A stretch of DNA of 53,951 bases from Exiguobacterium sp. AM39-5BH (GCF_003467445.1 NZ_QSGS01000013.1:1-53951); one strand, 5' to 3'; positions 1-10,826 are shown, counted from the stretch's first letter. Notes: a model not told the origin generated them from the letters alone. Made by a program: numbers and translations.

Positions 1-188
1 CGGTATTAGCCCCGATTTCTCGTGGTTATCCCAGACCTGAGGGCAGGTTCTTTACGTGTTACTCACCCGTCCGCCGCTCATTCCGTCGACTTCCCCCCGA
101 AGGGTTCCGCCGGTTTCCTGCGCTCGACTTGCATGTATTAGGCACGCCGCCAGCGTTCGTCCTGAGCCAGGATCAAACTCTCCAAAGA
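1..188 (-). rRNA. 16S rRNA, 5' end (partial)
   Basis: The reverse complement reads from the universal 16S start (GAGAGTTTGATCCTGGCTCA, ending near 187) through the V1 region to the GGGGCTAATACCG segment at the window edge. Only about the first 190 bases are present and the gene continues beyond position 1. The V1 sequence and the stretch AACACGTAAAGAACCTGCCC are, from memory, typical of Exiguobacterium. The exact mature 5' end cannot be fixed from sequence alone. Confidence 0.97.
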
Positions 189-208
189 ATTTGATATAGC
201 TCTTTAAA

Positions 209-280
209 AAATGACGAAGCTTGCGCTTCATTCAAAATGGTAAATCATTTTTTGCCTCATCGTTCAGTTTTCAAAGACCA
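209..280 (-). promoter_or_regulatory. rRNA leader: boxA and processing hairpin
   Basis: Upstream of the 16S gene the transcript carries TGGTCTTTGAAAACTGAAC (262-280), which resembles the Bacillus rrn boxA/antitermination leader. It is followed by a hairpin made of AAAAAATGA and TCATTTTTT arms that enclose a small GAAGC/GCTTC stem (about 209-258). Such leader stems usually serve pre-16S processing. That role is inferred here; the dyad itself is visible. Confidence 0.6.
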
Positions 281-306
281 AATGTTGTCGTGTTAGCGAC
301 TTTTTA

Positions 307-335
307 ATAATAGCGATTTGACTTTTTAAAGTCAA
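307..335 (-). promoter_or_regulatory. rrn promoter P2
   Basis: On the minus strand TTGACT (330-335) and TATTAT (307-312) are separated by exactly 17 bases, a near-consensus sigma-A promoter placed about 120 bases before the 16S gene. It is the downstream member of a tandem pair, the usual arrangement for Bacillales rRNA operons. Confidence 0.85.
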
Positions 336-400
336 CCGCTTTTTATTATTTTTTTCATTCGCTTTCTGTTGTTCGTGTGTGAACAGCAGCGACGTTTATT

Positions 401-429
401 AATATATCAGCGCCCCCCATTTTCGTCAA
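401..429 (-). promoter_or_regulatory. rrn promoter P1
   Basis: TTGACG (424-429) and TATATT (401-406) on the minus strand have a 17-base spacer that includes a GGGGGG run. This is the upstream member of the tandem rRNA promoters. The rest of the 190-538 stretch holds the second promoter, the leader and the kbaA terminator; no gene is seen in it. Confidence 0.82.
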
Positions 430-490
430 CCGTTTTTCTAAAAAAACTTTATTTTTTGTTTTACGCTCTGTTACTGAACGAAAGAACGTT

Positions 491-525
491 TCAAACAAAC
501 AAGCCCAGACGAATGTCTGGGCTTG
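491..525 (-). terminator. Intrinsic terminator after kbaA
   Basis: A perfect stem CAAGCCCAGAC / GTCTGGGCTTG with an ATTC loop is followed on the minus strand by TTTGTTTG. It lies directly after the kbaA stop codon and before the rRNA promoters, so it insulates the rRNA operon from salA-kbaA transcription. Confidence 0.9.
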
Positions 526-538
526 TACGAGTACGCTG

Positions 539-1183
539 TTATGATGATTTTGATGACACACGTTTCTTCGTTTTGGTCTTGCCCGCTGTCGACGGTTTAA
601 CGCTCTCTGCTTGAGCAGGCACTTGGAAGCGATGCAGCATCAAGACTTGATACGCGTTGGCAAATACGAGCGTCGCTAACGCCGGCCACAAGAGCGCGAT
701 TTCATCCGTCGCCTGAAGGGCTGGAATCCATTCAATCAATGTGATGACGATCATCAAGAAGAGCGTCGGAATGAACGCACTCGCATTCGTCTGTTTCGCC
801 TTACTCGTCGCGATCATCCAAGACACCATCACCAACACGACCATTTCACCGATATAGCGCCACATATGATTGTTGCCGAACGCGAGCATGCGAAGATATA
901 CCGCATCAAATAACGCAAAAGCGATCAATAGCACTTGCACACGATTCCATAACTTTGGTCCTCGGAACAAGTCCAATCCAACCCGGTGGACAATCAAATA
1001 AGCAAAGAATCCCATCATGCTAATTCCCGTCCACGTGCTCGAGTAGCTAAGCGCCGTGACGATTGCTTCCCATGACTGACTCACTAAATAACCTGGATTG
1101 GCTAGTAAGTTCATCACAAACCCAAACAACGTCCCGAAGACGAGTGTCGTCCAAAACAACCTTAAAAATCCTTGTACCTTCAT
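539..1183 (-). CDS. kbaA: KinB-signalling pathway activation protein KbaA
   Basis: A 214-residue integral membrane protein with about six hydrophobic segments, starting MKVQGFLRLFWTTLVFGTLF and ending in a Lys/Ser-rich tail (KTKTKKRVSSKSS). It resembles Bacillus KbaA, which acts in the membrane to activate the sporulation histidine kinase KinB. Position supports the call: it follows salA by 10 bases, as in Bacillus, although gerD is missing here. The start codon has only a weak ribosome binding site, which suggests translational coupling to salA. In a non-sporulating host its partner and role are unclear. Confidence 0.82.
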   Translation of the reverse strand: MKVQGFLRLFWTTLVFGTLFGFVMNLLANPGYLVSQSWEAIVTALSYSSTWTGISMMGFFAYLIVHRVGLDLFRGPKLWNRVQVLLIAFALFDAVYLRMLAFGNNHMWRYIGEMVVLVMVSWMIATSKAKQTNASAFIPTLFLMIVITLIEWIPALQATDEIALLWPALATLVFANAYQVLMLHRFQVPAQAESVKPSTAGKTKTKKRVSSKSS

Positions 1184-1193
1184 TTGTGAACCA

Positions 1194-2225
1194 TTACCCT
1201 TCTATCTGTTGAATGACCGCTTGTGCCAATCCATCGTATGTTTTCTCAAACGGATGCCCGTCTCGGTAAACCGATGGGGCGAAGTCTTCTTCGTTTTCGT
1301 AAGGCTGACCGAGTGGAATTTGCGCGAGCAACTTGCTCTTCAATGCCTCAGACAACTTTTCGCCTCCGCCGTAACCGAAGACGTACTCTTTCTCTCCAGT
1401 CACTTTACTTTCAAAGTATGCCATGTTCTCGATGATACCAAGCACTTTATGGTTCGTCTTAATCGCCATTGCTCCAGCTCGTGCTGCAACGAACGCAGCC
1501 GTCGCATGCGGCGTCGTGACAATCAACTCTTGGCATGCCGGGAGCATCGAATGGATATCGAGCGCGACATCACCTGTTCCTGGCGGCAAATCGAGCAGCA
1601 AGTAGTCTAAGTCGCCCCACTCGACGTCATTGAAGAAGTTATTGAGCATCTTCCCGAGCATCGGTCCACGCCAAATGACCGGCGCGTTATCTTCGACGAA
1701 GAAGCCCATCGAGATCACTTTTACACCGAACCGCTCGACCGGGATGATTTTCTCGCCACGCACGACTGGTCGTTCTTCAATGCCGAGCATATCCGGCACA
1801 CTAAAGCCATAAATGTCGGCATCAATCAATCCGACTTTCTTCCCGGCCCGTGCGAGCGCGACGGCTAAGTTGACTGACACTGTCGATTTCCCTACACCGC
1901 CTTTCCCTGATGCGATGGCGATGAACGTTGTACCTGCGTTCTCACGAAGGATTGCCGGCTTGGTCGCTTCTTTCAGGCTATCGTCATTGAGCGCCTCGAA
2001 ACGGAGGCCGACCGTCTTGAAGCCTTTCCCTTTCAATAGCGTGACGATTTCTTGTTGAAGTTGAAGTTGTTCCCCACTCCCGGTCTGACCGAGCGCGACC
2101 TTCACACTGACATAATCTTCTTTAATGCGAATATCCTTCACGCCAGCTGTATCTCCAAGCGTGCGGTTGATCGTTGGATCAATCAACCCCGCTAATTCTT
2201 CACGAACTTGTTCTACTGTAAGCAT
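1194..2225 (-). CDS. salA: Mrp/ApbC-family P-loop ATPase SalA
   Basis: A 343-residue soluble protein. Residues about 1-90 form a MIP18/DUF59-type domain. A ParA/Mrp ATPase follows, with the deviant Walker A GKGGVGKST, DADIYG, and a Walker B-like LLLDLPPGTGD. Mrp/ApbC relatives carry or traffic Fe-S clusters, whereas Bacillus SalA is known as a transcriptional regulator. The usual C-terminal CxxC cluster motif is replaced by ESKVTGEKEYVFG, which favours the SalA-type subgroup. It sits downstream of the rpsI terminator and is probably co-transcribed with kbaA. Function beyond ATP binding is inferred. Confidence 0.88.
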   Translation of the reverse strand: MLTVEQVREELAGLIDPTINRTLGDTAGVKDIRIKEDYVSVKVALGQTGSGEQLQLQQEIVTLLKGKGFKTVGLRFEALNDDSLKEATKPAILRENAGTTFIAIASGKGGVGKSTVSVNLAVALARAGKKVGLIDADIYGFSVPDMLGIEERPVVRGEKIIPVERFGVKVISMGFFVEDNAPVIWRGPMLGKMLNNFFNDVEWGDLDYLLLDLPPGTGDVALDIHSMLPACQELIVTTPHATAAFVAARAGAMAIKTNHKVLGIIENMAYFESKVTGEKEYVFGYGGGEKLSEALKSKLLAQIPLGQPYENEEDFAPSVYRDGHPFEKTYDGLAQAVIQQIEG

Positions 2226-2313
2226 GTGGTTTCCCCCTAATTTCTGTCTCGATAACAGTATATCAAAAAAAGCGTTTTCTTGAGGGAATGGAATACAACA
2301 ATTTGGGGAGTAA

Positions 2314-2349
2314 TAAAAAAAACTCTCCGCCCCAATGGACAGAGAGTTT
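2314..2349 (-). terminator. Intrinsic terminator after rpsI
   Basis: On the minus strand AAACTCTC and GAGAGTTT form a stem around TGTCCATTGGGGCG, followed by a long T run. It ends the rplM-rpsI transcript. The same intergenic stretch contains TATACT near 2260, a possible -10 for salA, but I see no good -35. Confidence 0.85.
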
Positions 2350-2368
2350 GAACCAAATTGTTCGAAGA

Positions 2369-2761
2369 TTAACGCTTCGAGAATTGTGGTGCGCGACGTG
2401 CAGCTTTAAGACCGTATTTTTTACGTTCTTTCATGCGAGCGTCACGAGTCAAGAAGCCTTTTTCTTTGAGGCTTGGACGGAATTCTGGGTCCGCTTGAAG
2501 AAGCGCACGTGATACGCCGTGACGAATCGCTCCAGCTTGTCCAGTGTATCCACCACCGTTAACGTTAACGATTACATCGTATTTACCTTCTGTTTCAGTC
2601 AATACGAGTGGTGATTTTGCCATCATGATCAAAGTCTCATGACCGAAGTATTCTGAAATATCACGGCCATTTACAACAACTTTACCGTCACCTGCAACGA
2701 GGTGAACGCGAGCCACCGAGTGTTTGCGGCGGCCTGTTCCGTAGTAACGTACATCTGCCAT
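2369..2761 (-). CDS. rpsI: 30S ribosomal protein S9
   Basis: 130 residues, full family length. It opens [20 protein letters not shown] and ends with the conserved basic tail APQFSKR, which reaches the P-site tRNA in the 30S head. It follows rplM by 25 bases with a GGAGG-type ribosome binding site, the conserved rplM-rpsI pair. An intrinsic terminator closes the unit. No anomalies. Confidence 0.98.
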   Translation of the reverse strand: MADVRYYGTGRRKHSVARVHLVAGDGKVVVNGRDISEYFGHETLIMMAKSPLVLTETEGKYDVIVNVNGGGYTGQAGAIRHGVSRALLQADPEFRPSLKEKGFLTRDARMKERKKYGLKAARRAPQFSKR

Positions 2762-2786
2762 CGTTTAGTTCCTCCCTGTGTCCCGA

Positions 2787-3224
2787 TTAACCGCGAAGTT
2801 CGTAAACTTCTGGTTTTTGTGCTGCGTGGTTGTGCTCAGCTCCAGCGTAAACGTGGAGTTTGTTGAATGATTGACGACCAAGTGATCCTTTTGGAAGCAT
2901 CCCTTTGATTGCGAGTTCAAGCATACGCTCTGGACGTTTTGCGAGAAGCTCTTTTGCAGTTTGTGATTTCAAACCGCCTGGATGACCTGAATGACGGTAG
3001 TAAATCTTGTCGTTCAATTTGTTACCAGTCAAGTGGATTTTCTCAGCGTTGATGATGATGACGTGGTCTCCGCAATCAACGTGTGGTGTGAAAGTCGGCT
3101 TGTGCTTACCGCGAAGAAGTGATGCTACTTCACTAGTCAAACGACCAAGTGTTTTGCCTTCTGCGTCGATAAGGAGCCATTTGCGTTCTACTTCAGATGC
3201 TTTTGCCATGAATGTCGTGCGCAT
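2787..3224 (-). CDS. rplM: 50S ribosomal protein L13
   Basis: 145 residues, with the family signature [20 protein letters not shown] and the segment [14 protein letters not shown]13 is an early 23S-binding assembly protein. The start at [10 protein letters not shown] is chosen because AGGAGG lies eight bases before it and because Bacillus L13 has the same N-terminus. It is first gene of a two-gene operon with its own promoter and leader. Confidence 0.98.
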   Translation of the reverse strand: MRTTFMAKASEVERKWLLIDAEGKTLGRLTSEVASLLRGKHKPTFTPHVDCGDHVIIINAEKIHLTGNKLNDKIYYRHSGHPGGLKSQTAKELLAKRPERMLELAIKGMLPKGSLGRQSFNKLHVYAGAEHNHAAQKPEVYELRG

Positions 3225-3347
3225 GTGGAATACCTCCTAAAATGTCTGTTCACTTAATTTTTTTAGTGCCTGGTTGATGCTTTATCATAATCCTAGTTTA
3301 CGGGGCTAAGATTGTGGTTCATCTCTCAATGTGAAAATGAAATGCCA
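3225..3347 (-). promoter_or_regulatory. rplM leader (L13-leader-like)
   Basis: The roughly 120-base untranslated leader of rplM contains a hairpin AATCTTAG...CTAGGATT around CCCCGTAAA, followed by ACCAGGCACTAAAA and the ribosome binding site. The position and this motif set match my recollection of the Firmicutes L13 leader, thought to mediate feedback by L13. The structure is visible; the autoregulation is inferred. Confidence 0.55.
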
Positions 3348-3353
3348 ATGAAT

Positions 3354-3382
3354 ATAATACGATTTTGTAGGGGGAATGTCAA
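3354..3382 (-). promoter_or_regulatory. rplM-rpsI promoter
   Basis: TTGACA (3377-3382), a 17-base spacer and TATTAT (3354-3359) on the minus strand. The -35 hexamer overlaps the TGA stop codon of truA, so the ribosomal unit starts exactly where the truA coding sequence ends. Confidence 0.88.
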
Positions 3383-4119
3383 TCTACTTTTTCATAATTC
3401 ACATTCCACAAATATAGACCGTGTGGTGGGGCTGTAATCCCAGCACTACGCCGGTCTTTAGAAGCAAGCATTCGACTCACATCGGCCGGCTCATATTTCC
3501 CTCGTCCGACCTCGAGCAAGGTGCCTACCATAATCCGGACTTGGTTATAGAGAAAACCGGAGCCGACGAATCGGAAGTACATCTCATCGCCTGCTTCAAC
3601 GAGCTCCGCTTCATAAATTGTTCGAACGCGGTCCTCCACTTCCGCCTTCGTCACCGAGAAGGACGTGAAGTCGTGGGTCCCGACCAATAGACAAAGCGCC
3701 TGGCGCATCCGCTCATGATCGAGCGTATACGTGACCGTCACGGCATGGTGGCGTCGGAACGGATCGGCGTCGCCTCGGAAGAAATAGCGATACTCTTTCC
3801 GTTTCGCCCCGTACCGTGCGTGAAACGAAGCATCGACTTCTTCGGCCGCTTGGACGAGAATATCGTCCGGTAACATCGCATTCAACGCTTTGACGAACCG
3901 ATCGGCCGGCATCGAGAGATGCGTATCGAAATGCAAGACTTGCCCTCTCGCGTGGACCCGAGCATCCGTACGACCCGAGGCCACGACTTTCACGGCTCGG
4001 CTATGCATCCGCGCCAAGACGGCTTCCACTTCGGCTTGAATCGTGTTTCCATTCGGTTGTACTTGATAGCCCGCATAGTTCGTCCCGTCATACGCTACCG
4101 TCAGTTTGATTCGCTTCAT
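3379..4119 (-). CDS. truA: tRNA pseudouridine(38-40) synthase TruA
   Basis: 246 residues, a complete TruA. It makes pseudouridine at positions 38-40 of the tRNA anticodon arm. The catalytic aspartate lies in VASGRTDARVHARGQVLHFD (about residues 47-66). C-terminal motifs FRFVGSGFLYNQVRIMVGTL and SAGITAPPHGLYLWNV are also typical. Its ATG overlaps the ecfT stop codon as ATGA, so it is translationally coupled to the ECF module, the order seen in Bacillus. Confidence 0.97.
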   Translation of the reverse strand: MKRIKLTVAYDGTNYAGYQVQPNGNTIQAEVEAVLARMHSRAVKVVASGRTDARVHARGQVLHFDTHLSMPADRFVKALNAMLPDDILVQAAEEVDASFHARYGAKRKEYRYFFRGDADPFRRHHAVTVTYTLDHERMRQALCLLVGTHDFTSFSVTKAEVEDRVRTIYEAELVEAGDEMYFRFVGSGFLYNQVRIMVGTLLEVGRGKYEPADVSRMLASKDRRSAGITAPPHGLYLWNVNYEKVD

Positions 4120-4907
4120 CCAATCCCTCGCAATCCGATTAGAATGAGTGTCACGATGACAAAGATGAGGAGTAACGCCGTATCACGACGATGCCACGTC
4201 ATCTCACGCAATCGTGTCCGTCCTTCACCCCCACGGTACCCTCGAGCCTCCATCGCCGTAGCGAGGTCCTCAGCGCGTTTAAACGCAGATACGAATAAGG
4301 GGATCATAAGCGGTACGACTGCTTTGAGACGATCCATGATCGGACCGCTCTTCAAATCGACCCCTCGCGCCTGTTGGGCTTTCATAATGCGATCCGTCTC
4401 GTCGGCCAACGTCGGCAAGAACCGGAGCGAGATGGACAACATGAGGGCGATCTCATGGGCTGGTACCCGGAACCGCTCTAACGGACGGAGCCCGGCCTCA
4501 ATCGAATCGGTCAATTCCATCGGCGTCGTCGTCAGCGTCACGAGCGTCGTCAGCATGACGAGATAGAAGAAACGGAGCGAGACAATTAAGCCCATGCGGA
4601 CACCTTCCGAATAAATCGCGAACGGTCCGAATGAAATCAACTCGGTTCCCTCGCGATTGAAGAACAATTGCAACACCAGCGTAAATAGGATGAGGAATAG
4701 AATCATCTTCAGCCCGTTCCATAAATACCGCCACGACAGTTGAGACAATCGCACGGCGAACAACGTGAAACCGAGCAAAAATACGTTCGTCCAAAAGTTA
4801 TCCGCCAAAAAAACGATGGGAATGAACGCAAGGATAAACAACGTCTTGGCTCGCGCGTCGAGTGTGTGGAGCCACGAGTGTCCGGGAATGTACTGTCCGA
4901 TAATCAA
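4116..4907 (-). CDS. ecfT: ECF transporter transmembrane protein EcfT
   Basis: About 263 residues with five hydrophobic segments and the cytoplasmic coupling motifs QQARGVDLK and AMEARGYRGG (Ala-Arg-Gly type), which contact the two ATPases. EcfT links EcfA1/EcfA2 to exchangeable vitamin- or metal-binding S subunits. I choose the TTG at 4907: it overlaps the ecfA2 stop (TTGA), has GGGGGAG six bases upstream, and gives the conserved start IIGQYIPGHSWLHTLD. An ATG at 4943 would lengthen it inside ecfA2. Confidence 0.93.
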   Translation of the reverse strand: MIIGQYIPGHSWLHTLDARAKTLFILAFIPIVFLADNFWTNVFLLGFTLFAVRLSQLSWRYLWNGLKMILFLILFTLVLQLFFNREGTELISFGPFAIYSEGVRMGLIVSLRFFYLVMLTTLVTLTTTPMELTDSIEAGLRPLERFRVPAHEIALMLSISLRFLPTLADETDRIMKAQQARGVDLKSGPIMDRLKAVVPLMIPLFVSAFKRAEDLATAMEARGYRGGEGRTRLREMTWHRRDTALLLIFVIVTLILIGLRGIG

Positions 4908-5781
4908 GTCGTTCTCCCCCTTCCTAACTCGAGCGCGATCCAATCCGCCAATTCGTTCTCCGTTCGGAGCGACGGGGTGGCGACCCCGAACACAGGAGCG
5001 AGTTCATTGGCGAAACGGAGCACGTGTGGAATCTCGAGCTGAAGCGACTCGACGAGTGCCTCGTCTTTGAATAAGTCGAAGGGATCTCCGTCAAAGGCGA
5101 CCTGTCCGCGTTCCATGACAACGACACGTTCCGCATAGGCCAACACGTCATCCATATCGTGCGAGACGAGGATGAGTGTCAAATCGAGTTCTTGTTTTAA
5201 TCGTTTGAATAACGCCAGCATCTCGCGACGTCCGAGCGGATCGAGCCCTGCCGTCGGTTCATCACGACGAGAACGTCGGGACGGCTGGCGAGTACTCCGG
5301 CGATGGCGACACGGCGCATCTGTCCGCCTGAGAGGTCGAACGGCGAACGGCTCCACAGCGCTTCATCGAGCCCGACAAGGCGCAAGGCGACGTGGGCCCG
5401 TTCTTTCGCTTCGTCTTCAGACGCCCCGAAATTACGGGGACCAAACATGACGTCGCGTTCGACCGTCTCTTCAAATAATTGATGTTCCGGATATTGAAAG
5501 ACGAGCCCAACGCGGCGCCGAAGCGGGAGTAAGCTTTGTTTTTTATCGCGACGCTTCGTAATCGCACGGACTTCGATGTCATCGACGACGACACGCCCTT
5601 TTGTCGGTCGCAACAGGCCGTTCATGTGTTGAACGAGCGTTGATTTCCCAGAGCCCGTATGGCCAAGAAACGCAACAAGCGCCCCCGACGGAATCATCAC
5701 ATTCACATCGCGTAGCGCGGTTCGTTCAAACGGAGTATTCAATTGATATTGGTAAGTCACTTCTTCAATGCTAATCGGCAT
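4904..5781 (-). CDS. ecfA2: ECF transporter ATPase EcfA2 (single-base frameshift)
   Basis: ABC ATPase of the energy-coupling factor module. The N-terminal part has Walker A GHTGSGKST, the Q-loop VFQYPEHQLFEETV and the signature LSGGQMRR. The frame breaks around 5263, just before Walker B, where VLVVMNRRQG should read VLVVDEPTAGLDPLGRREML. Adding one C on the plus strand there restores a 292-residue protein of normal length. The 5' end overlaps ecfA1 by 25 bases. It partners EcfA1 in a heterodimer. The break is probably a sequence error, see findings. Confidence 0.93.
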
Positions 5782-6593
5782 AGATGGTTCACCAACTCCG
5801 AATGTTGTAGCATCAGACGATCAAGTGGTATGCCTCGTTCCTTCAGTTCGAGTTGCATCCGGACAATAAACGGCACGTCGAGCTGAATGGCTCGTAACGT
5901 CTCCGGATTTTGAAACACGTCTTCAGGTGTGCCGGTCATTGCAATCTTCCCTTTCGACAATGCAATGATACGGTCGGCAAACAACACTTCGTCGAGCTCG
6001 TGGGTAATGGCGACAACGGTCATCCCTTCTGAGACGAGCTGTTGCACCGTTTCAATCACCTCTTTACGCCCAATCGGGTCAAGCATCGAGGTAGCTTCAT
6101 CGAGCACGAGGACATGCGGGCGCATTGCGAGAGCCGAAGCAATCGCAACACGCTGCTTTTGTCCACCGGATAACTGATGCGGTTCACGGTCCGCTAGTTC
6201 CGATAATCCAACGCGCGCTAGACTGTCATCAATTCGACGAACCATTTCTTGACGTGGAAGTCCCATGTTTTCGAGAGAGAATGCCACATCATCGCGCACG
6301 GTCGCCCCGACAAACTGGTTGTCGGGATTTTGGAAGACGACACCGATCCGTTTCCGAACGTCCCACACGTCTGTGGCGTCCGTTGGATCGAGTGCTTCAA
6401 CCCGGACTTCTCCTTCTTGAGGAAGCAAAAGCCCATTCCACAACTTCGTCAACGTCGACTTGCCAGAACCGTTATGGCCAACGATTGCGAGCCATTCCCC
6501 TTTGTATACGTCGAGTGACAACCCATTGAGGGCTGGCTCGGTCTGTCCCGGGTAACGAAACACGATATCGCGTACCATAATTTGAGATTCCAT
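5757..6593 (-). CDS. ecfA1: ECF transporter ATPase EcfA1
   Basis: 278 residues, complete ABC ATPase: Walker A GHNGSGKST, Q-loop VFQNPDNQFVGATV, signature LSGGQKQR, Walker B VLVLDEATSMLDP and the H-loop ITHELDE. It hydrolyses ATP at the membrane together with EcfA2 to drive S-subunit-dependent uptake. The start at MESQIMVRDI (6593) is preceded by AAAGGAG; the longer reading upstream lacks support. It lies downstream of rplQ, and the S subunits must be encoded elsewhere. Confidence 0.96.
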   Translation of the reverse strand: MESQIMVRDIVFRYPGQTEPALNGLSLDVYKGEWLAIVGHNGSGKSTLTKLWNGLLLPQEGEVRVEALDPTDATDVWDVRKRIGVVFQNPDNQFVGATVRDDVAFSLENMGLPRQEMVRRIDDSLARVGLSELADREPHQLSGGQKQRVAIASALAMRPHVLVLDEATSMLDPIGRKEVIETVQQLVSEGMTVVAITHELDEVLFADRIIALSKGKIAMTGTPEDVFQNPETLRAIQLDVPFIVRMQLELKERGIPLDRLMLQHSELVNHLCRLALKK

Positions 6594-6616
6594 CTGCCGA
6601 CTCCTTTCCGATGTGG

Positions 6617-6648
6617 AAACAGGGCAATACGTCACCGCATGCCCTGTT
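6617..6648 (-). terminator. Hairpin between rplQ and ecfA1 (weak terminator)
   Basis: AACAGGGCA and TGCCCTGTT arms pair across a loop of about 13 bases and are followed on the minus strand only by TTCC. The stem would weaken read-through from the alpha operon into ecfA1, but the T tract is too short to call it a full terminator. Confidence 0.45.
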
Positions 6649-6662
6649 GACTGCCTAATGAA

Positions 6663-7016
6663 TTAGACGAGTTCAATGATTACGACTTCCGCACCGTCAC
6701 CGCGGCGTGGGCCGACTTTCATGATGCGTGTGTATCCACCTTGACGTTCAGCGTAGCGTGGTGCCACGTCTTCGAACAATTTTTGGATTGCGTCTTTTTC
6801 TCCAGCGTTCTCTTTGCGAACGAATGAAGCTACTTGACGACGGGCATGAAGATCGCCACGTTTCCCAAGAGTGATCAATTTTTCAACGACTGGGCGAAGT
6901 TCTTTCGCTTTTTGTTCAGTTGTTTGAATGCGCTCGTTGATAATAAGGTCTGTTGCAAGATCACGTAAAAGAGCCTTACGTTGCGAGCTTGTACGGCCGA
7001 GTTTCGAATAAGCCAT
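6663..7016 (-). CDS. rplQ: 50S ribosomal protein L17
   Basis: 117 residues. It begins [20 protein letters not shown] and ends with [12 protein letters not shown], both typical of bacterial L17, which sits near the exit-tunnel rim. It closes the alpha operon (rpmJ-rpsM-rpsK-rpoA-rplQ) 24 bases after rpoA with a GGAGG ribosome binding site. Confidence 0.98.
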   Translation of the reverse strand: MAYSKLGRTSSQRKALLRDLATDLIINERIQTTEQKAKELRPVVEKLITLGKRGDLHARRQVASFVRKENAGEKDAIQKLFEDVAPRYAERQGGYTRIMKVGPRRGDGAEVVIIELV

Positions 7017-7040
7017 TACATTTCCCTCCTTCGGTTGAAC

Positions 7041-7985
7041 TTAATCTTCTTTACGCAAGCCCAAACCGAGCTCGTCCAACTTAAGTTGAACTTCTTCGAG
7101 TGATTTACGTCCGAGGTTACGGACTTTCATCATCTCTTCCTCTGATTTGTTTGCGAGTTCTTGAACAGTGTTGATACCAGCGCGCTTCAAGCAGTTGTAC
7201 GAACGAACTGAGAGGTCGAGTTCTTCAATCGTCATTTCGAGTACTTTTTCTTTTTGGTCTTCTTCTTTCTCGACCATAATTTCTGCATTGAGAGCTTCGT
7301 CAGTCAAACCAACAAAGATGTTCAAGTGTTCTGTCAAAATTTTCGCTCCGAGCGATACCGCTTCTTCCGGACGGATTGAACCATCTGTCCACACGTCTAA
7401 TAGAAGCTTATCGAAGCTAGCATCTTGACCGACACGTGTTTTATCTACTTCGTAGTTTACACGTTGAATTGGTGTGTAGATCGAATCGATTGGAATAACG
7501 CCAATCGGCATATCATCACGTTTGTTATCTTCTGCCTGGACGTAACCACGACCACGGCGAGCAGTCAAACGCATGCGAAGCGTCGCGTTGTCAGCGAGAG
7601 TCGCGATGTGGAGCTCAGGATTCAAGATTTCAACGTCGCTATCATGGGTAATGTCTGCCGCAGTGACAGCACCGGCACTTGAAACGTTAATCTCAAGCGT
7701 TTTCTCTTCGTCCGAGTACACTTTGAGAGCCAACTTCTTGAGGTTAAGTACGATTTGCGTGACGTCTTCGACGACTCCGTCAATCGTAGAGAACTCATGA
7801 AGTACGCCATCGATTTGAACCGCTGTTACCGCTGCACCAGGGAGCGATGACAAAAGAATTCGACGTAGTGAGTTGCCGAGAGTCGTGCCATATCCACGTT
7901 CAAGCGGTTCCACCACGAATTTACCAAACGTAGCATCCTCGCTGATTTCGACCGTTTCGATCTTTGGTTTTTCAATCTCGATCAT
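7041..7985 (-). CDS. rpoA: RNA polymerase alpha subunit
   Basis: 314 residues. The N-terminal domain (about 1-230) carries the dimerisation and beta/beta' contact segments, for example [20 protein letters not shown]. The C-terminal domain (about 245-310) has the helix-hairpin motif [20 protein letters not shown] used for UP-element and activator contacts. The start is [11 protein letters not shown] at 7985, with AAGGAGGGG upstream; an in-frame extension to 8015 is unlikely. It stands between rpsK and rplQ as in all Firmicutes. Confidence 0.98.
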   Translation of the reverse strand: MIEIEKPKIETVEISEDATFGKFVVEPLERGYGTTLGNSLRRILLSSLPGAAVTAVQIDGVLHEFSTIDGVVEDVTQIVLNLKKLALKVYSDEEKTLEINVSSAGAVTAADITHDSDVEILNPELHIATLADNATLRMRLTARRGRGYVQAEDNKRDDMPIGVIPIDSIYTPIQRVNYEVDKTRVGQDASFDKLLLDVWTDGSIRPEEAVSLGAKILTEHLNIFVGLTDEALNAEIMVEKEEDQKEKVLEMTIEELDLSVRSYNCLKRAGINTVQELANKSEEEMMKVRNLGRKSLEEVQLKLDELGLGLRKED

Positions 7986-8077
7986 CTGAACCCCTCCTTG
8001 AGTGTATCCTGCCATGCAGCCTGAACTGCATTGTATATGCTGTTTGTGCTAGGTGAGCCCTTCACACGCACAAGCGA

Positions 8078-8473
8078 TTATACGCGGCGACGTTTTGGAG
8101 GGCGGCAACCGTTGTGCGGAACTGGTGTTACGTCACGGATTGCAGTTACTTCAAGGCCAGTAGCTTGGAGGGCACGGATAGCCGCTTCACGTCCAGCACC
8201 AGGACCTTTAACGTTAACTTCTACTGTACGCATACCGTTGTCCATTGCAACTTTTGCTGCAGTTTCAGCAGCCAATTGAGCTGCGAACGGAGTCGATTTA
8301 CGTGATCCTTTAAATCCAAGGTTACCAGAAGTAGCCCATGAGATCGCGTTACCTTGCGTGTCAGTGATTGTGATAATTGTGTTGTTGAATGTAGAACGGA
8401 TGTGTACCACACCGGCTTCAACATGTTTTTTAACTTTACGTTTTGAACGTACATTTTGCTTACGTTTCGCCAT
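8078..8473 (-). CDS. rpsK: 30S ribosomal protein S11
   Basis: 131 residues, full length. Basic N-terminus [18 protein letters not shown], central [20 protein letters not shown], and the C-terminal signature [19 protein letters not shown]11 lies on the 30S platform by the mRNA exit site. It is separated from rpsM by 16 bases and from rpoA by about 90 bases. Confidence 0.98.
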   Translation of the reverse strand: MAKRKQNVRSKRKVKKHVEAGVVHIRSTFNNTIITITDTQGNAISWATSGNLGFKGSRKSTPFAAQLAAETAAKVAMDNGMRTVEVNVKGPGAGREAAIRALQATGLEVTAIRDVTPVPHNGCRPPKRRRV

Positions 8474-8489
8474 TGTTCAATTCCCTCCT

Positions 8490-8855
8490 TTACTTCTTCT
8501 TGTTCGCTACTGTACGGCGTGGGCCTTTACGAGTACGCGAGTTGTTCTTCGTGTTTTGTCCGCGAACAGGGAGACTACGACGGTGACGGACACCGCGATA
8601 TGCGCCGATCTCGATCAAACGTTTAATGTTGAGTGAAACTTCACGGCGAAGGTCACCTTCAACTTTGATTCCGTCAATTGCTTCACGGATGCGGTTGATT
8701 TCATCTTCTGTCAAATCACGTGTGCGTGAATCTTCAGATACGTTTGCAGCCTTCAAAATTTCTTGTGCTTTTGTTTTACCAATACCATAGATGTATGTGA
8801 GCGAAATTACGATACGTTTTTCGCGTGGAATATCTACACCAGCAATACGTGCCAT
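8490..8855 (-). CDS. rpsM: 30S ribosomal protein S13
   Basis: 121 residues. [19 protein letters not shown] at the start, the helix-two-turn-helix DNA/RNA-binding region, and the C-terminal tail [20 protein letters not shown], which contacts P-site tRNA and forms an inter-subunit bridge. It follows rpmJ closely and precedes rpsK in the alpha operon. Confidence 0.98.
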   Translation of the reverse strand: MARIAGVDIPREKRIVISLTYIYGIGKTKAQEILKAANVSEDSRTRDLTEDEINRIREAIDGIKVEGDLRREVSLNIKRLIEIGAYRGVRHRRSLPVRGQNTKNNSRTRKGPRRTVANKKK

Positions 8856-8874
8856 GTGTGCACCTCCTCTTAAA

Positions 8875-9018
<144 letters not shown>

Positions 9019-9237
9019 TTACTTGTAACGGTACGTAATCCGCCCGCGAGTCAAGTCGTACGGAGACAACTCGACAGTTACGCGGTCACCTGGAAGGATT
9101 CGAATGTAGTGCATCCGAATTTTCCCTGAGACGTGCGCGAGCACCGTGTGGCCGTTTTCTAACTCCACTTTAAACATTGCGTTTGGAAGTGGTTCGACAA
9201 CAGTGCCTTCCACTTCAATGACATCTTGTTTCGCCAT
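9019..9237 (-). CDS. infA: Translation initiation factor IF-1
   Basis: 72 residues, a single S1/OB-fold protein with [20 protein letters not shown] and the C-terminal [15 protein letters not shown]-1 occupies the 30S A site in initiation. Two adjacent ATGs (9240, 9237) follow AAAGGGG; I prefer the second, which gives the usual MAKQD start and better spacing. The 105-base gap to map carries no KOW-domain gene like that of Bacillus ybzG, only a possible TACAAT -10. Confidence 0.97.
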   Translation of the reverse strand: MAKQDVIEVEGTVVEPLPNAMFKVELENGHTVLAHVSGKIRMHYIRILPGDRVTVELSPYDLTRGRITYRYK

Positions 9238-9342
9238 CATTTATTCCCCTTTCCATATGAAGATATTTAGGAGCACAGACGATCTATCGCATTGTACTGT
9301 GAGAGAAGGATCCATAACGGATCAGCACGAAGCAATAGAGCC

Positions 9343-10826
<1,484 letters not shown>

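Noticed and set aside
3919..4566. 215-codon plus-strand frame across truA and ecfT
   Set aside because: It crosses two conserved genes in antisense and shows no family features.
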